Of a stretch of DNA of 64,000 bases, positions 8,586 through 17,206 are shown piece after piece. Position numbers and translations under genes: made by a program. The notes under the pieces were generated by a model, which ran no database searches, was not told the DNA's origin, and was given only the letters and a program-made list of their open reading frames with translations. The stretch is taken from contig CALMBD010000084.1 of assembly GCA_937861115.1 (NCBI GenBank), positions 1 through 64,000 on the forward strand, given 5' to 3'. This DNA is from an uncultured Bacteroidota bacterium. GTDB lineage: Bacteria; Bacteroidota; Bacteroidia; Chitinophagales; Saprospiraceae. The stretch's first letter is position 1, and each line of letters begins with the position of its first letter.

Positions 8586-9440
8586 TTATTTTATGGGCAG
8601 TACCCATTTCAGAAAATCGGGCATGGCCTCACCCCAGGTAACCGGCTCGTGTTCTCCTCCGGGCACTTCCAGATAGCGGATATTGTTTTCCGGGATGCCC
8701 TTCTCGCGCAGCGCTTCGATCAGCGCAAGGGTGTCGTCGATGGCATCGATCACGCCGTTGCCGTTGCGGTCTTCCTGTTCGTCGAGGGTGCCGCATTGCA
8801 ACCAGAAACGCTGGCGATCGTCAGGCTGCGCGGTTTTCAGCACAATATCGTGCATGATCCGGTCGGCATCGGGGTCGGCAGGGTCGACGGGCGACCAGCG
8901 CCACCACAGGGAGCCGGAAAACACCCCGGCAGCGCCAAATATCTGTGGATGCGCCCAGCAGATATCCAGTGCCGAGAGTCCGCCCAGCGAAAACCCCGCA
9001 AACGCAGTCTCCTCGCGCAGGCCCGACAACCTGAAGCGCCGGTGCAGGAAAGGCAGCAATTCCTCCAGGATAAAGTTCCGGTAGCATACAGCCTTGTCGC
9101 CCCTGCCTTTGTAGTCGGCCTGACGGGCAGTGCCGTACTCCCGCATCCGTTCGCCGGAAGCGTATACGCCGACGGCGATGCATGGCGGAATTTGTTTTCC
9201 GAAATAAAGCCGCTCGAGAATACCGGAGAAGTTCATCCGGAGCAGATCCTGCCCGTCGTTGAACAGTACAACAGGGTAATACTGCCCCTTAGACAAGTGA
9301 TAATCGGGTGGCAGGTAAATATCGATATCCACCTGCCGTTCCAGTGCCTGCGATTGAAAATGCCGCACCTGCCTCAGGTGCGGCGCCTTGCGCTGGAATA
9401 TCTCGTATATCGTCTCGACGGGTTTTTGCCAGAAGTTCAT
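8586..9440 (-). CDS. Alpha/beta-hydrolase esterase (esterase D/Fes-like)
   Basis: 284 residues with the fold of the putative esterase family that includes enterochelin esterase-like proteins. The nucleophile elbow is GFSLGG (Ser151) and the catalytic His is probably His264 (GGEHEPVTW). The insert DRNGNGVID (224-232) looks like a calcium-binding loop. There is no signal peptide, so a cytoplasmic enzyme is expected; the substrate is unknown. It starts 34 bases after the stop of cmk on the same strand, so the two are probably co-transcribed. Confidence 0.75.
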   Translation of the reverse strand: MNFWQKPVETIYEIFQRKAPHLRQVRHFQSQALERQVDIDIYLPPDYHLSKGQYYPVVLFNDGQDLLRMNFSGILERLYFGKQIPPCIAVGVYASGERMREYGTARQADYKGRGDKAVCYRNFILEELLPFLHRRFRLSGLREETAFAGFSLGGLSALDICWAHPQIFGAAGVFSGSLWWRWSPVDPADPDADRIMHDIVLKTAQPDDRQRFWLQCGTLDEQEDRNGNGVIDAIDDTLALIEALREKGIPENNIRYLEVPGGEHEPVTWGEAMPDFLKWVLPIK

Positions 9441-9474
9441 GTGCAGTCCTCAAAGTGATGGCCGTTCAAAACCG

Positions 9475-10158
9475 TCAGCCGGGCATGTGGTCCATTTTTG
9501 TTTTGGCCAGCGCCAGGGCCTTTTCCAGTTGCTGATCTTCAGAGAGCAGGGTATTGTCGATCACAACGGCGTCGTCGGCCTTTCGAAGCGGACTGTCGGC
9601 GCGCGACGAATCGATGCGGTCGCGTTCAGTAAGATTTTTTTTGATCTCGTCCCATTCGGCGTCGATGCCCTTGGCGGCGAGTTCGAGGTGGCGGCGACTG
9701 GTACGCACGTCGACATCGGCAGTGAGGAATATCTTGAGTTCGGCGTCGGGGAAAACGACGGTGCCTATGTCGCGGCCGTCGGCGACGATGCCCCGGCGCC
9801 TGCCCATAGCCTGTTGCTGTTCCACCATGGCCCGCCGAACAACACTGATCGCCGATACCGGACTGACATGATCGCTCACCCGCATCTCCCGGATATCGTG
9901 TTCGACATCGCGCCCGTTGAGAAAAGTGCGGTTCTGGCCATCAATCCGCTCAAAATGGATCTCGATATGCCGGAGCGCTTCTGCTACCGCGTCCGGATCA
10001 TTGTAATCAATCTGGTTATCAAGGAAATACAACGTGACAGCGCGGTACATGGCGCCGGAGTCGAGGTATGCATAATGGAGTGATTTGGCCAGGCCCTTTG
10101 CCAGCGTACTTTTGCCGCAGGACGAATAGCCATCAATAGCGATGATAATCCGTTTCAT
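9475..10158 (-). CDS. cmk: Cytidylate kinase
   Basis: 227 residues, normal length for the family. It phosphorylates CMP and dCMP in pyrimidine salvage. The P-loop is G10-YSSC-GKS-T, followed by the substrate motif YLDSGAMYRAVTLYFL. The centre carries GRDVEHDIREMRVSDHVSPVSAI and VADGRDIGTVVFPDAELKIFLTAD, both diagnostic of Cmk. A CACTTTTG element on the minus strand (10170-10177) lies 12 bases upstream of the start and would give a very short leader. Confidence 0.95.
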   Translation of the reverse strand: MKRIIIAIDGYSSCGKSTLAKGLAKSLHYAYLDSGAMYRAVTLYFLDNQIDYNDPDAVAEALRHIEIHFERIDGQNRTFLNGRDVEHDIREMRVSDHVSPVSAISVVRRAMVEQQQAMGRRRGIVADGRDIGTVVFPDAELKIFLTADVDVRTSRRHLELAAKGIDAEWDEIKKNLTERDRIDSSRADSPLRKADDAVVIDNTLLSEDQQLEKALALAKTKMDHMPG

Positions 10159-10248
10159 AATGTGTGGCGCAAAAGTGGCGATTTTCGCGACATTGTTGTT
10201 GTATTGTTGCCTTGTTTCATTGCTGAAATGCCTATCGTGTAGTCGAAA

Positions 10249-11388
10249 ATGAATAGCGGCGAATTACTCCGGATTGTTTTTTACCTGTACCTCGGCGCGA
10301 CGCTGGTGCAACTGGCGGTATGGTGGGGCGTGTTTGCGCGCCTGGCATTTGCCGCTAAAAACGAGACCGGCGTAGCTGATCCGGACAAACTGCCTCCTGC
10401 TTCCGTGGTGATCTGTGCCCGCAACGAGGCGGATAATCTGAAAAGAAATTTACCGGGTATACTGGCCCAGGTATATCCCGCCCCCTGGGAACTGGTGGTG
10501 GTCGACGATGCTTCGGATGATGAGACGCACATGGTGTTGCAGGCCTTCGCCGAACAAAATACCCGCCTCCGTGTGATCCGGATCGACGAAAAAATAAGGC
10601 CCGGAAAAAAACATGCCCTGTCGCGCGGCGTCGATGCCGCCCGGTACGACCATATTTTTCTTACCGATGCGGATTGCCGGCCCGCATCCGGCAACTGGCT
10701 TGCCCATCTTGCCGCCCGTTTTTCGTTACAACCCGACATAGAGATCGTGCTGGGTTATGCTCCCATGCAGCCTGCTCCGGGCGCTTTCAACCGCTGGGTT
10801 CGTTTCGAAACCGCATATACGGCTATTCAGTACCTGTCTTTTGCCCTGGCGGGAATGCCCTACATGGGGGTAGGGCGCAATATGGCCTGGAAAAAAAGTC
10901 TGTACAAACGCGCCGGCGGCTTTGAGGCACATATGGACCTGCCGTCGGGCGACGACGATCTGCTGGTAAACGCGGCTGCCGGCAGGGGCAATGTAGCCGT
11001 TTGCCTGCACTCCGAATCGTTTGTGTATTCACCGGGCAAGCGCAACTGGCGCGACTGGTCGAGGCAAAAACACCGGCACCTGTCCGCCGGAAAGCGGTAT
11101 CGCCCGGGGCACCAGGTGGCGCTGGCAATGTTAAGTTTGTCGCATACCTTACATTATTTTCTGCTTTTGGTGCTGCTGATTGCAGGGTTTGGCATGGTAA
11201 CTGTTGCATTATGCTGTTTGCTGCGCAGTTTTTCATTGCTTTTCCTCTACGGAAAAATACTTACCAGACTGCGCGAATTTCATTTGCTTTCCCAGGTTCC
11301 GATTTACGACGCGCTGCTTGCAGTGCACTATGGAGCATTTGTACCTATATCTTTAATCAATAATCAACACGCTCATACATGGAAGTAA
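10249..11388 (+). CDS. Membrane-associated family 2 glycosyltransferase
   Basis: 379 residues. An N-terminal membrane helix (about 8-30) precedes a GT-A domain: SVVICARNEADNL, LVVVDDASDDET, the metal-binding DxD at Asp140-Ala-Asp142 (FLTDADC), the acceptor Asp in PSGDDDL and a QxxRW-like DWSRQKHRH. Two or more helices close the protein (about 285-350). This is the layout of processive GT2 enzymes that build surface polysaccharide or glycolipid; donor and acceptor are unknown. Its last 10 bases overlap the start of the sigma factor gene, implying coupled expression. Confidence 0.85.
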   Translation: MNSGELLRIVFYLYLGATLVQLAVWWGVFARLAFAAKNETGVADPDKLPPASVVICARNEADNLKRNLPGILAQVYPAPWELVVVDDASDDETHMVLQAFAEQNTRLRVIRIDEKIRPGKKHALSRGVDAARYDHIFLTDADCRPASGNWLAHLAARFSLQPDIEIVLGYAPMQPAPGAFNRWVRFETAYTAIQYLSFALAGMPYMGVGRNMAWKKSLYKRAGGFEAHMDLPSGDDDLLVNAAAGRGNVAVCLHSESFVYSPGKRNWRDWSRQKHRHLSAGKRYRPGHQVALAMLSLSHTLHYFLLLVLLIAGFGMVTVALCCLLRSFSLLFLYGKILTRLREFHLLSQVPIYDALLAVHYGAFVPISLINNQHAHTWK

Positions 11389-12023
11389 TCGGACACCACA
11401 TCCGGGGCAACGTAATCCGCGCCCAGGATGACTACCGTCTTGTTCAAATCGCGGTTGCGGGCAATCAGCGCGCCTATTCCGCCTTACTCGGACGGTACAG
11501 AAAATCTATTTATCAATTCATGCTACAGCGGGTGAAAAATCCCGCAGAAGCAGAAGATCTCACCATGGAAGCCTTTGAAAAGGCATTCCACAAACTCTCA
11601 TCGTACACACCTACGCACGCGTTCAGCACCTGGTTGTTCAGGATTGCCCTCAACAATTGTATCGACTACAGCCGTAAAAAGCAGGTTCCGATCGTGTGGA
11701 CCGATACTTCAACGGCTGCGTACGGGTTCGAAAGCAACGGACTGCAGAACAAACCTTCCGACATGCTGTCGCCGGAGGATGTGCTGATCAGGCAACAGCG
11801 CATTGCGCTGATGAAAAGCCTGCTGGGGCATCTCAACAAACGCTATCGTCAACTGATCGAATTGCGCTATTATGAGGATATGAGCTATGAAGAGATCGCA
11901 GCTCAGTTGGACATTCCGTTGGGGACCGTAAAGGCACAGTTGTTTCGCGCCAAGGAAAGCCTGTACAAATTGCTACAGCAGCCCAGGGCACAGGATTACC
12001 TGGACCGCAAGCGGCGGAATTGA
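11379..12023 (+). CDS. ECF-type RNA polymerase sigma factor
   Basis: 214 residues. Sigma region 2 is at about 25-95 (AYSALLGRYRKSIYQFML..., AEDLTMEAFEKAFHKL, FSTWLFRIALNNCIDYSRKK) and region 4 at about 140-200 (LNKRYRQLIELRYYEDMSYEEIAAQLDIPLGTVKAQLFRAKESL). No anti-sigma gene is adjacent. It overlaps the preceding glycosyltransferase gene and ends 15 bases from a convergent peptidase gene, so its partner and regulon cannot be told from context. Confidence 0.9.
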   Translation: MEVIGHHIRGNVIRAQDDYRLVQIAVAGNQRAYSALLGRYRKSIYQFMLQRVKNPAEAEDLTMEAFEKAFHKLSSYTPTHAFSTWLFRIALNNCIDYSRKKQVPIVWTDTSTAAYGFESNGLQNKPSDMLSPEDVLIRQQRIALMKSLLGHLNKRYRQLIELRYYEDMSYEEIAAQLDIPLGTVKAQLFRAKESLYKLLQQPRAQDYLDRKRRN

Positions 12024-12038
12024 ACGACTGCTACGGGC

Positions 12039-13805
12039 TTAACGGGTGAAGCTGCGTTCCAGCACAGCCTCGTTTCCCCTGTCGTCTTTTACGCTGAGCC
12101 GCAACTGGTGTGTGCCGGCGCCGATCCTGCCGTCGAAGGTATGGGTGATCCGGGCGCGTTTGCTGTCGTATTCGAACAGCACCCATTGCCCGTCTACCGT
12201 GCCCCGATACGACATGCCATCGGCGCTGCCGTTGATGGCGAAGTTGTCGCGTATGCGAAACGACATGGTGCTTTTTTTCCGCATGTCGCTGTCGAAAACA
12301 ACGGGAGTGATGGTCGGCGCCTGGGTGTCGGCCATGACGCAATAGTCGCCCAGCGCCCGTACTTTGGTTACGAGGTATTCGCCGCGCCAGCTGCCTCCGC
12401 AGTTGTCCGGGCGTCCTTCGCCGCAGTAGGCGATCACCGCCTTGGTGCGCAACGCTTCGGGCAGGTTGCGGGGCTTGATGCCCACTTCAAAATAGCGCTG
12501 TACGGGAGTGCGGTCGTCGTGCAGGTGGTACATGGACGAGTACATGCCGTTGCTTTCATCGGGCGTGGTTTTGTATTGAAAATGGAGCGACTCGTACAGG
12601 GCGCCTTTGGGCATGGTCATGAAGAAGTCCTCCATGTCGATACGGTTATCGACGTCGTAGGGCATATCGAACTGATAGGGTGCTCCGGCGATCGTTTCCA
12701 TTGACTCGTCGCGCTGTACCCTGAACGACAGGGTTGAGGTGTTGCCCAGTGCATCCAGCACCTTGAGGGTGATTTTCACAGGCTTGTCCTTGAACAATTC
12801 CACGGCGCCCAGCATGTCGGTGCGGGAATAGTTGTTGAGCCTGTCGCCGGGAAGCACAAAGCAGCGGTGGAACCAGGCGCCGTAGCGCATCCGTGCGCTG
12901 TAGTCGATGTGGGCATTCAGGTAGCGCGTTTCGTCAAAATCCAGTTCGTCCATGCGCCATTGGTACGACAGTTTGTCGTCGGCATAAAGCGAAATGGCAT
13001 AAATGCCGTTGTCGTTGCGGTACCCGCTCTGCCGGTCGTAGGTTTTTACGCCGAAGCCCACGCGCCAGGCGCCGATGGTAGCCACATCGCCCGGAATGCC
13101 AATGGTGCCGTCTTTGCGCTTTTGAATGGGGAAAGGTTTGCTTTGCAATACTTCGCGCCTGTCGTTGAGAAAATAGACCTTCATGTCGCGGATGTCGGGC
13201 GGGGTCCGGTCTGTGATGGGGAGGCCGAACAGCAGGGGGTTCAGCGCTTTTCCCGTACCGGAATGGCGTATTTCGAAGTGCAGGTGCGGGCCTGTCGATC
13301 CGCCGCTGTTGCCGAGTTTGCCGATTTCCTGCCCCTGTTTCACCTTGAAACTGCCGTCTGTAGGGTGCAGATCAACATCAAAGCGCTCCCGTTTGTATTG
13401 AAAATCCCGCACGTATTTCTGTATTTCCGGTGAAAAACGGTCGAGGTGGGCATATACCGTGGTATAGCCATTGGGATGTTTGAGGTACAATACGTTGCCA
13501 TAGCCGCCGGCCTGCACCTTGATGCGATCGATAAAACCGTCGGCGGCAGCGAATACGGGCTGCCCCACACCGCCGGTTTTGCTGTCGATGTCGATGCCTG
13601 TATGGAAGTGGTTGGAGCGCAGTTCGCCAAAAGTGCCGGTCAGTTTGATGGTATTATCGTCGACCGGCGGGCGGAAATAGTCTTTCGGGTAGGCCGCCAG
13701 CACGACTTCAGGTTCGGGCATGGGCGCAGGGTCCTGGTTTTCAAATGACATTATCGGGAAAAGGGAAAGGCTGCAAAGCAGCATTCGTAGCCAAATATTC
13801 CGCAT
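12039..13805 (-). CDS. Secreted M23-family metallopeptidase
   Basis: 588 residues with a signal peptide of about 20 residues. The LytM/M23 domain occupies about 50-195 and has the full zinc and catalytic set: His68 and Asp72 (HTGID), His120 (YAHL) and His174-x-His176 (PHLHFEI). M23 enzymes cut peptide cross-links in peptidoglycan, so a periplasmic cell-wall role is expected. The C-terminal 390 residues are beta-rich with Ig-like traits and probably position the enzyme; I do not recognise a named family. It lies downstream of aat on the same strand with a 61-base gap. Confidence 0.85.
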   Translation of the reverse strand: MRNIWLRMLLCSLSLFPIMSFENQDPAPMPEPEVVLAAYPKDYFRPPVDDNTIKLTGTFGELRSNHFHTGIDIDSKTGGVGQPVFAAADGFIDRIKVQAGGYGNVLYLKHPNGYTTVYAHLDRFSPEIQKYVRDFQYKRERFDVDLHPTDGSFKVKQGQEIGKLGNSGGSTGPHLHFEIRHSGTGKALNPLLFGLPITDRTPPDIRDMKVYFLNDRREVLQSKPFPIQKRKDGTIGIPGDVATIGAWRVGFGVKTYDRQSGYRNDNGIYAISLYADDKLSYQWRMDELDFDETRYLNAHIDYSARMRYGAWFHRCFVLPGDRLNNYSRTDMLGAVELFKDKPVKITLKVLDALGNTSTLSFRVQRDESMETIAGAPYQFDMPYDVDNRIDMEDFFMTMPKGALYESLHFQYKTTPDESNGMYSSMYHLHDDRTPVQRYFEVGIKPRNLPEALRTKAVIAYCGEGRPDNCGGSWRGEYLVTKVRALGDYCVMADTQAPTITPVVFDSDMRKKSTMSFRIRDNFAINGSADGMSYRGTVDGQWVLFEYDSKRARITHTFDGRIGAGTHQLRLSVKDDRGNEAVLERSFTR

Positions 13806-13866
13806 CGGTTCTAAGATTAAAATGGTTCACTTTTCAACTGCAAGATAATATGCATCGGGTAAAGAA

Positions 13867-14598
13867 TCAAATGGAGCCCGGCTTTGCCGCTGCAACTATG
13901 ATGCCTTTTTCAGGATCGAGGTTCCATTTCCCCATCAGGGTTTTCTCATAAATATTTCTGTCCAGGTACTCGAGAAACAACTCCCGGGTGATGCCACGCG
14001 CGCCGAGACTTTCGAGATGGGCGGTCTCCTGCTGGCAGTCGATAAGCCGGAAGCCGGCGCGTTCGAGCGCCTGTGCCAGGGTAATAAAGCCCGCTTTCGA
14101 GGCGTTCGCAACGCGGGTAAACATGCTTTCGCCATAGAATATGCGGCCCAGCGCAAGGCCATAGAGTCCGCCTACCAGCCGTTCTTCCTGCCATACCTCG
14201 ACAGAATGGGCGATGCCCTGCTGATGTAGCCTGGTATAGGCATCGATAAAAGCCTCCGATATCCACGAACCGTGCTGGCCTTGCCGCGGTGTTGCGGCGC
14301 AGGCGCGCATGACCGCAGCGAACGACTGATCGATGGTAAAGCGAAATTTCTGCTTGTTGAAGATAGAGCGCATGCTTTTGTGGATTCGCAGTTCTCCGGG
14401 AAAAAGTACCCAGCGCGGGTCGGGCGAATACCAGTAGAAATGGCCGTCGTCTTCAAACCAGGGAAAAATGCCGTTCCGGTAAGCCAGTACCAGTCGCTCG
14501 GGTTCCAGGTCGCCGCCAACGGCCAGCAGACCGCCGGGTTCTGCCAGGGAAGGGTGGGGAAAGCTGAGTTCCTCGTCGCTGAGCCAAAAAACGGGCAT
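13867..14598 (-). CDS. aat: Leucyl/phenylalanyl-tRNA-protein transferase
   Basis: 243 residues from the preferred start MPVFWLSD, the conserved opening of the family; an in-frame ATG at 14640 would add 14 residues. Hallmarks are GLLAVGGDL, RNGIFPWFEDDGHFYWYSPDPRWVLFP, and GGLYGLALGRIFYGESMF. The enzyme adds Leu or Phe to proteins with N-terminal Lys or Arg, making N-degrons. The adaptor that recognises those residues, ClpS, is encoded immediately upstream on the same strand, so the window holds a write-and-read N-degron pair. Confidence 0.95.
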   Translation of the reverse strand: MPVFWLSDEELSFPHPSLAEPGGLLAVGGDLEPERLVLAYRNGIFPWFEDDGHFYWYSPDPRWVLFPGELRIHKSMRSIFNKQKFRFTIDQSFAAVMRACAATPRQGQHGSWISEAFIDAYTRLHQQGIAHSVEVWQEERLVGGLYGLALGRIFYGESMFTRVANASKAGFITLAQALERAGFRLIDCQQETAHLESLGARGITRELFLEYLDRNIYEKTLMGKWNLDPEKGIIVAAAKPGSI

Positions 14599-14670
14599 CG
14601 TGTTCCGGGCAATTTTTGTTAATCGAGGATTCGCCGGCATAGGGCTTTGATCCGCCCGGTCGTATAGCCT

Positions 14671-14991
14671 CTAGTCTTCGCTGATGACCTCTGCGGAAAG
14701 GCCGCGGTCGAGCAGCGCCTCGCACAGCGGAATAAGTTCTTCCTTCACGCCGGACTTCACGGTTGCTTTTCCCTTGAAGTGTATGAGTACGGCCAACTGC
14801 TCGGCCTGTTCGTGGCTGTGCTGCAGCACGCTCATAAAGCACTCGATCACCCATTCGAAGGTGTTGAAGTCGTCGTTGTACACCACAATATAGGCCGGCA
14901 GATCGGAGCTGATATCATCCTCGACCAGCACTTCCTCCTCTTCTTCCCAGAGCGGCTTCTCATAATTCAGTATGTTGTATTCCGGCAGCAT
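14671..14991 (-). CDS. clpS: ATP-dependent Clp protease adaptor ClpS
   Basis: 106 residues. The N-end pocket is intact: Asn39-Asp40-Asp41 and Thr44 (VYNDDFNTFEWV) with His71 (LAVLIHFKG). ClpS delivers proteins with N-terminal Leu, Phe, Tyr or Trp to ClpA/ClpC-ClpP. The N-terminal arm is unusually acidic (PLWEEEEEVLVEDD). The start is 5 bases after the stop of the peroxiredoxin gene and the end is 72 bases before aat, consistent with one operon. No clpA or clpC is in the window. Confidence 0.93.
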   Translation of the reverse strand: MLPEYNILNYEKPLWEEEEEVLVEDDISSDLPAYIVVYNDDFNTFEWVIECFMSVLQHSHEQAEQLAVLIHFKGKATVKSGVKEELIPLCEALLDRGLSAEVISED

Positions 14992-14996
14992 GATAT

Positions 14997-15464
14997 TCAG
15001 TTGAGTGATTGGAGCGTTTTTTTAACAGCCTCGAAATCAGGGAGTTCACCGGCGTTTTCCAGCACCTCGGCGTAGCGGATGACGCCCTGTTTGTCTACTA
15101 CAAAAGCGGAGCGTTTGGACACGCCTTTCAATCCCAGTCCGAACGTTTTGTACAGCGTATCGTATTTTTTGCTGACAGTCTTGTTAAAGTCTGACAGCAT
15201 CTGAAAATTAAAGCCCTGTTCATGCTTCCATTGTGCCAGTGTATAGGGGCTGTCGACGGAAATGGCCAGGATTTGTGCATCTAGTTTTTCATAATCGGCC
15301 AGGCTGTCGCGCATGTAACACATCTCTTTGGTGCAAACCCCTGTAAAAGCAAACGGGAAAAACAACAGTAACGTGTTCTTTCCGTGTTGTTCTGACAAAC
15401 GAACCAGCGATTTATCGCTGGCGCGAAGCGCGAAATCGGGGGCTTTGTCGCCTGGAGCAAGCAT
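14997..15464 (-). CDS. Peroxiredoxin (AhpC/TSA family)
   Basis: 155 residues, thioredoxin fold. The peroxidatic Cys44 sits in PFAFTGVCTKEMC, and Cys49 five residues later may resolve it; this arrangement is near the AhpE/BCP-type groups. It reduces H2O2 or organic peroxides in the cytoplasm. It is first in the apparent peroxiredoxin-clpS-aat operon. Upstream, the minus strand has AACTTTTG (15521-15528), one mismatch from the -7 consensus. Confidence 0.88.
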   Translation of the reverse strand: MLAPGDKAPDFALRASDKSLVRLSEQHGKNTLLLFFPFAFTGVCTKEMCYMRDSLADYEKLDAQILAISVDSPYTLAQWKHEQGFNFQMLSDFNKTVSKKYDTLYKTFGLGLKGVSKRSAFVVDKQGVIRYAEVLENAGELPDFEAVKKTLQSLN

Positions 15465-15604
15465 GGTTTGCGGTGAAGGGTTGTTTTGCCGTTGCGGCGG
15501 GTAAACAGATTAATGGATGACAAAAGTTCGAGGCAGTATTTTGCGGGGGCAAAAATAGTGAACTCTTGCGGGGTTTTTCTCCGTATTGTACGGGAAAAGG
15601 TAAT

Positions 15605-17020
15605 TCAGGAAGGCTTATCCGCCGGTACGTCCAGGTGTTTCAGCAGCCATTCCCGTTCGGTCAATACGGGCGCCTCTTCGATTTCCTGCCGCAGTTTTTC
15701 TTTTTCCGCAGCGCTGTTGGGGTTGAGGGCCAGTAGTTTGCGCAGGTAACGGACAATGGCTGTATAGTTGTCTTTGTGATAGCCCAATACCTTTTTCCGG
15801 CGCAGGTAAATCTGTATGCTGTCGAGTTGATTTTCCAGCGCATCGGTTTCATCCAATTCGTAGTATATCTTGCAGAGCATCGTCTTGGCTACCAGGTTTT
15901 GCAAAACGTCGTCGTATTCCATGCGCAGCAGGTGCTGCATCGACCGGGGGTAATCGCCCGTATCATAAGAGAAACGAGCCATATTGAAGTGGTATGCGCC
16001 TTCGCGGTGGCTTTCCGGCAGAAACACCGCAAAGTCATTCAGAAACCGCTCTACCCATTCAAACTCCCGGAGCCGGATAGCCGTAACGGCAATGTTGTTG
16101 TAGGTCCAGCGCGAAAGTATGCCGTTCTCCAGCAGGGCGCCGTGTTGCAGTCCCGACTGGTACAACTCAAACACTTCCCGGAAATAATGCTCATCTGTCT
16201 GGTTGATGCGCCGGATGCAAAAATTAATTGCCATCAGGTACAGATCGTGTGTTTCGGCCAGCGAGAACCGCCCGGCGTGTTGCTGAATAAGCGTTTTCAT
16301 TTTCATGAAATGATACTCGCTGTCGGTACCCAACTGTGCATAATAGCCGTGATAATAGGCCGCCACGATCGGTATTTCGAGGTATCGGTGACCTTGCAGG
16401 AACTGCAGCACGTTTTCCAGCAAACCGGTGTCGTATTCGCGTTTTGTAACGGCCTGATGGCTGAGCAACAGGCACCCGTTACGCAGTTTTTCACAGATAA
16501 AGGCAATGTCTTCGGCATCGGTAAGATCCTGCACATTGGCCGAACGCGCCCGGCCTTCCTGTTGGGACAGGTAGTACGATTCCAGGTGTAAAAGGTATAC
16601 GCTCCGATGGTAATGGCTTCCGCGCTGAGGGTCGGCCTCCAGGCGTTTCCTCGTGTAGCGCAGCATGGATGCGGCTGCTTTATCGAGGTGCAGGCGACGC
16701 AAGTGCTCTACGGTTGCCAGATTTCGATCGTGCGGACGCTGTTCCCATATTTCGAGTGCCAGAAACTGCTCTACTGCCTCCAGCAGGTAATTGTTGAGGT
16801 GATACATTCGCCGCCCGGCCGCTTTACCGGGAGCCGAAAAAGTGCGGGCAAGCGTTGCAGTCGACATATCGTTCAGATCGTTTTCTTTAAGATGCCGGAA
16901 CAGCCGGAGTACTTCCGAATGGGTCACATGGTAAGGGGATCGGACAAACTTTTCCAGGGCCCGCATGGACGATGCCGGTAGCGCACGTAATATTTGAAGC
17001 AGTGGTATCGATTTCATCAA
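15605..17020 (-). CDS. Conserved-looking helical protein of unknown function
   Basis: 471 residues that I do not recognise. There is no signal peptide or membrane helix. The sequence is almost wholly alpha-helical with TPR-like spacing in the second half (for example TYNNIAVTAIRLREFEWVER and HFNMARFSYDTGDYPRSMQH), so a protein-protein scaffold is plausible. It stands alone: 140 bases separate it from the peroxiredoxin gene and an AT-rich divergent region lies upstream. An alternative start one codon later (17017) is possible. Confidence 0.7.
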   Translation of the reverse strand: MMKSIPLLQILRALPASSMRALEKFVRSPYHVTHSEVLRLFRHLKENDLNDMSTATLARTFSAPGKAAGRRMYHLNNYLLEAVEQFLALEIWEQRPHDRNLATVEHLRRLHLDKAAASMLRYTRKRLEADPQRGSHYHRSVYLLHLESYYLSQQEGRARSANVQDLTDAEDIAFICEKLRNGCLLLSHQAVTKREYDTGLLENVLQFLQGHRYLEIPIVAAYYHGYYAQLGTDSEYHFMKMKTLIQQHAGRFSLAETHDLYLMAINFCIRRINQTDEHYFREVFELYQSGLQHGALLENGILSRWTYNNIAVTAIRLREFEWVERFLNDFAVFLPESHREGAYHFNMARFSYDTGDYPRSMQHLLRMEYDDVLQNLVAKTMLCKIYYELDETDALENQLDSIQIYLRRKKVLGYHKDNYTAIVRYLRKLLALNPNSAAEKEKLRQEIEEAPVLTEREWLLKHLDVPADKPS

Positions 17021-17126
17021 TTAAAAACTGAAAAAAGAAAACAAAAATATGTTGTAATAAATTGATAATCAATTAAAAAATAAAAAAATAATCAAAATAA
17101 AATCTGAAAAAGTATAAATTTTGTCC

Positions 17127-17157
17127 TTGTTGGCGCGAATTGCTCCCGCCACTTTTG
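17127..17157 (+). promoter_or_regulatory. Putative promoter, TTG-N20-CACTTTTG
   Basis: TTG (17127-17129), a 20-base spacer and CACTTTTG (17150-17157, one mismatch to TAnnTTTG) fit the Bacteroidota -33/-7 pattern. It lies 50 bases upstream of the T9SS cargo gene, after an AT-rich tract. Confidence 0.45.
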
Positions 17158-17206
17158 TACCATGAATATTTCGTCACACTAATCTGTCTATCTAAAAAAT
17201 ATAAAC

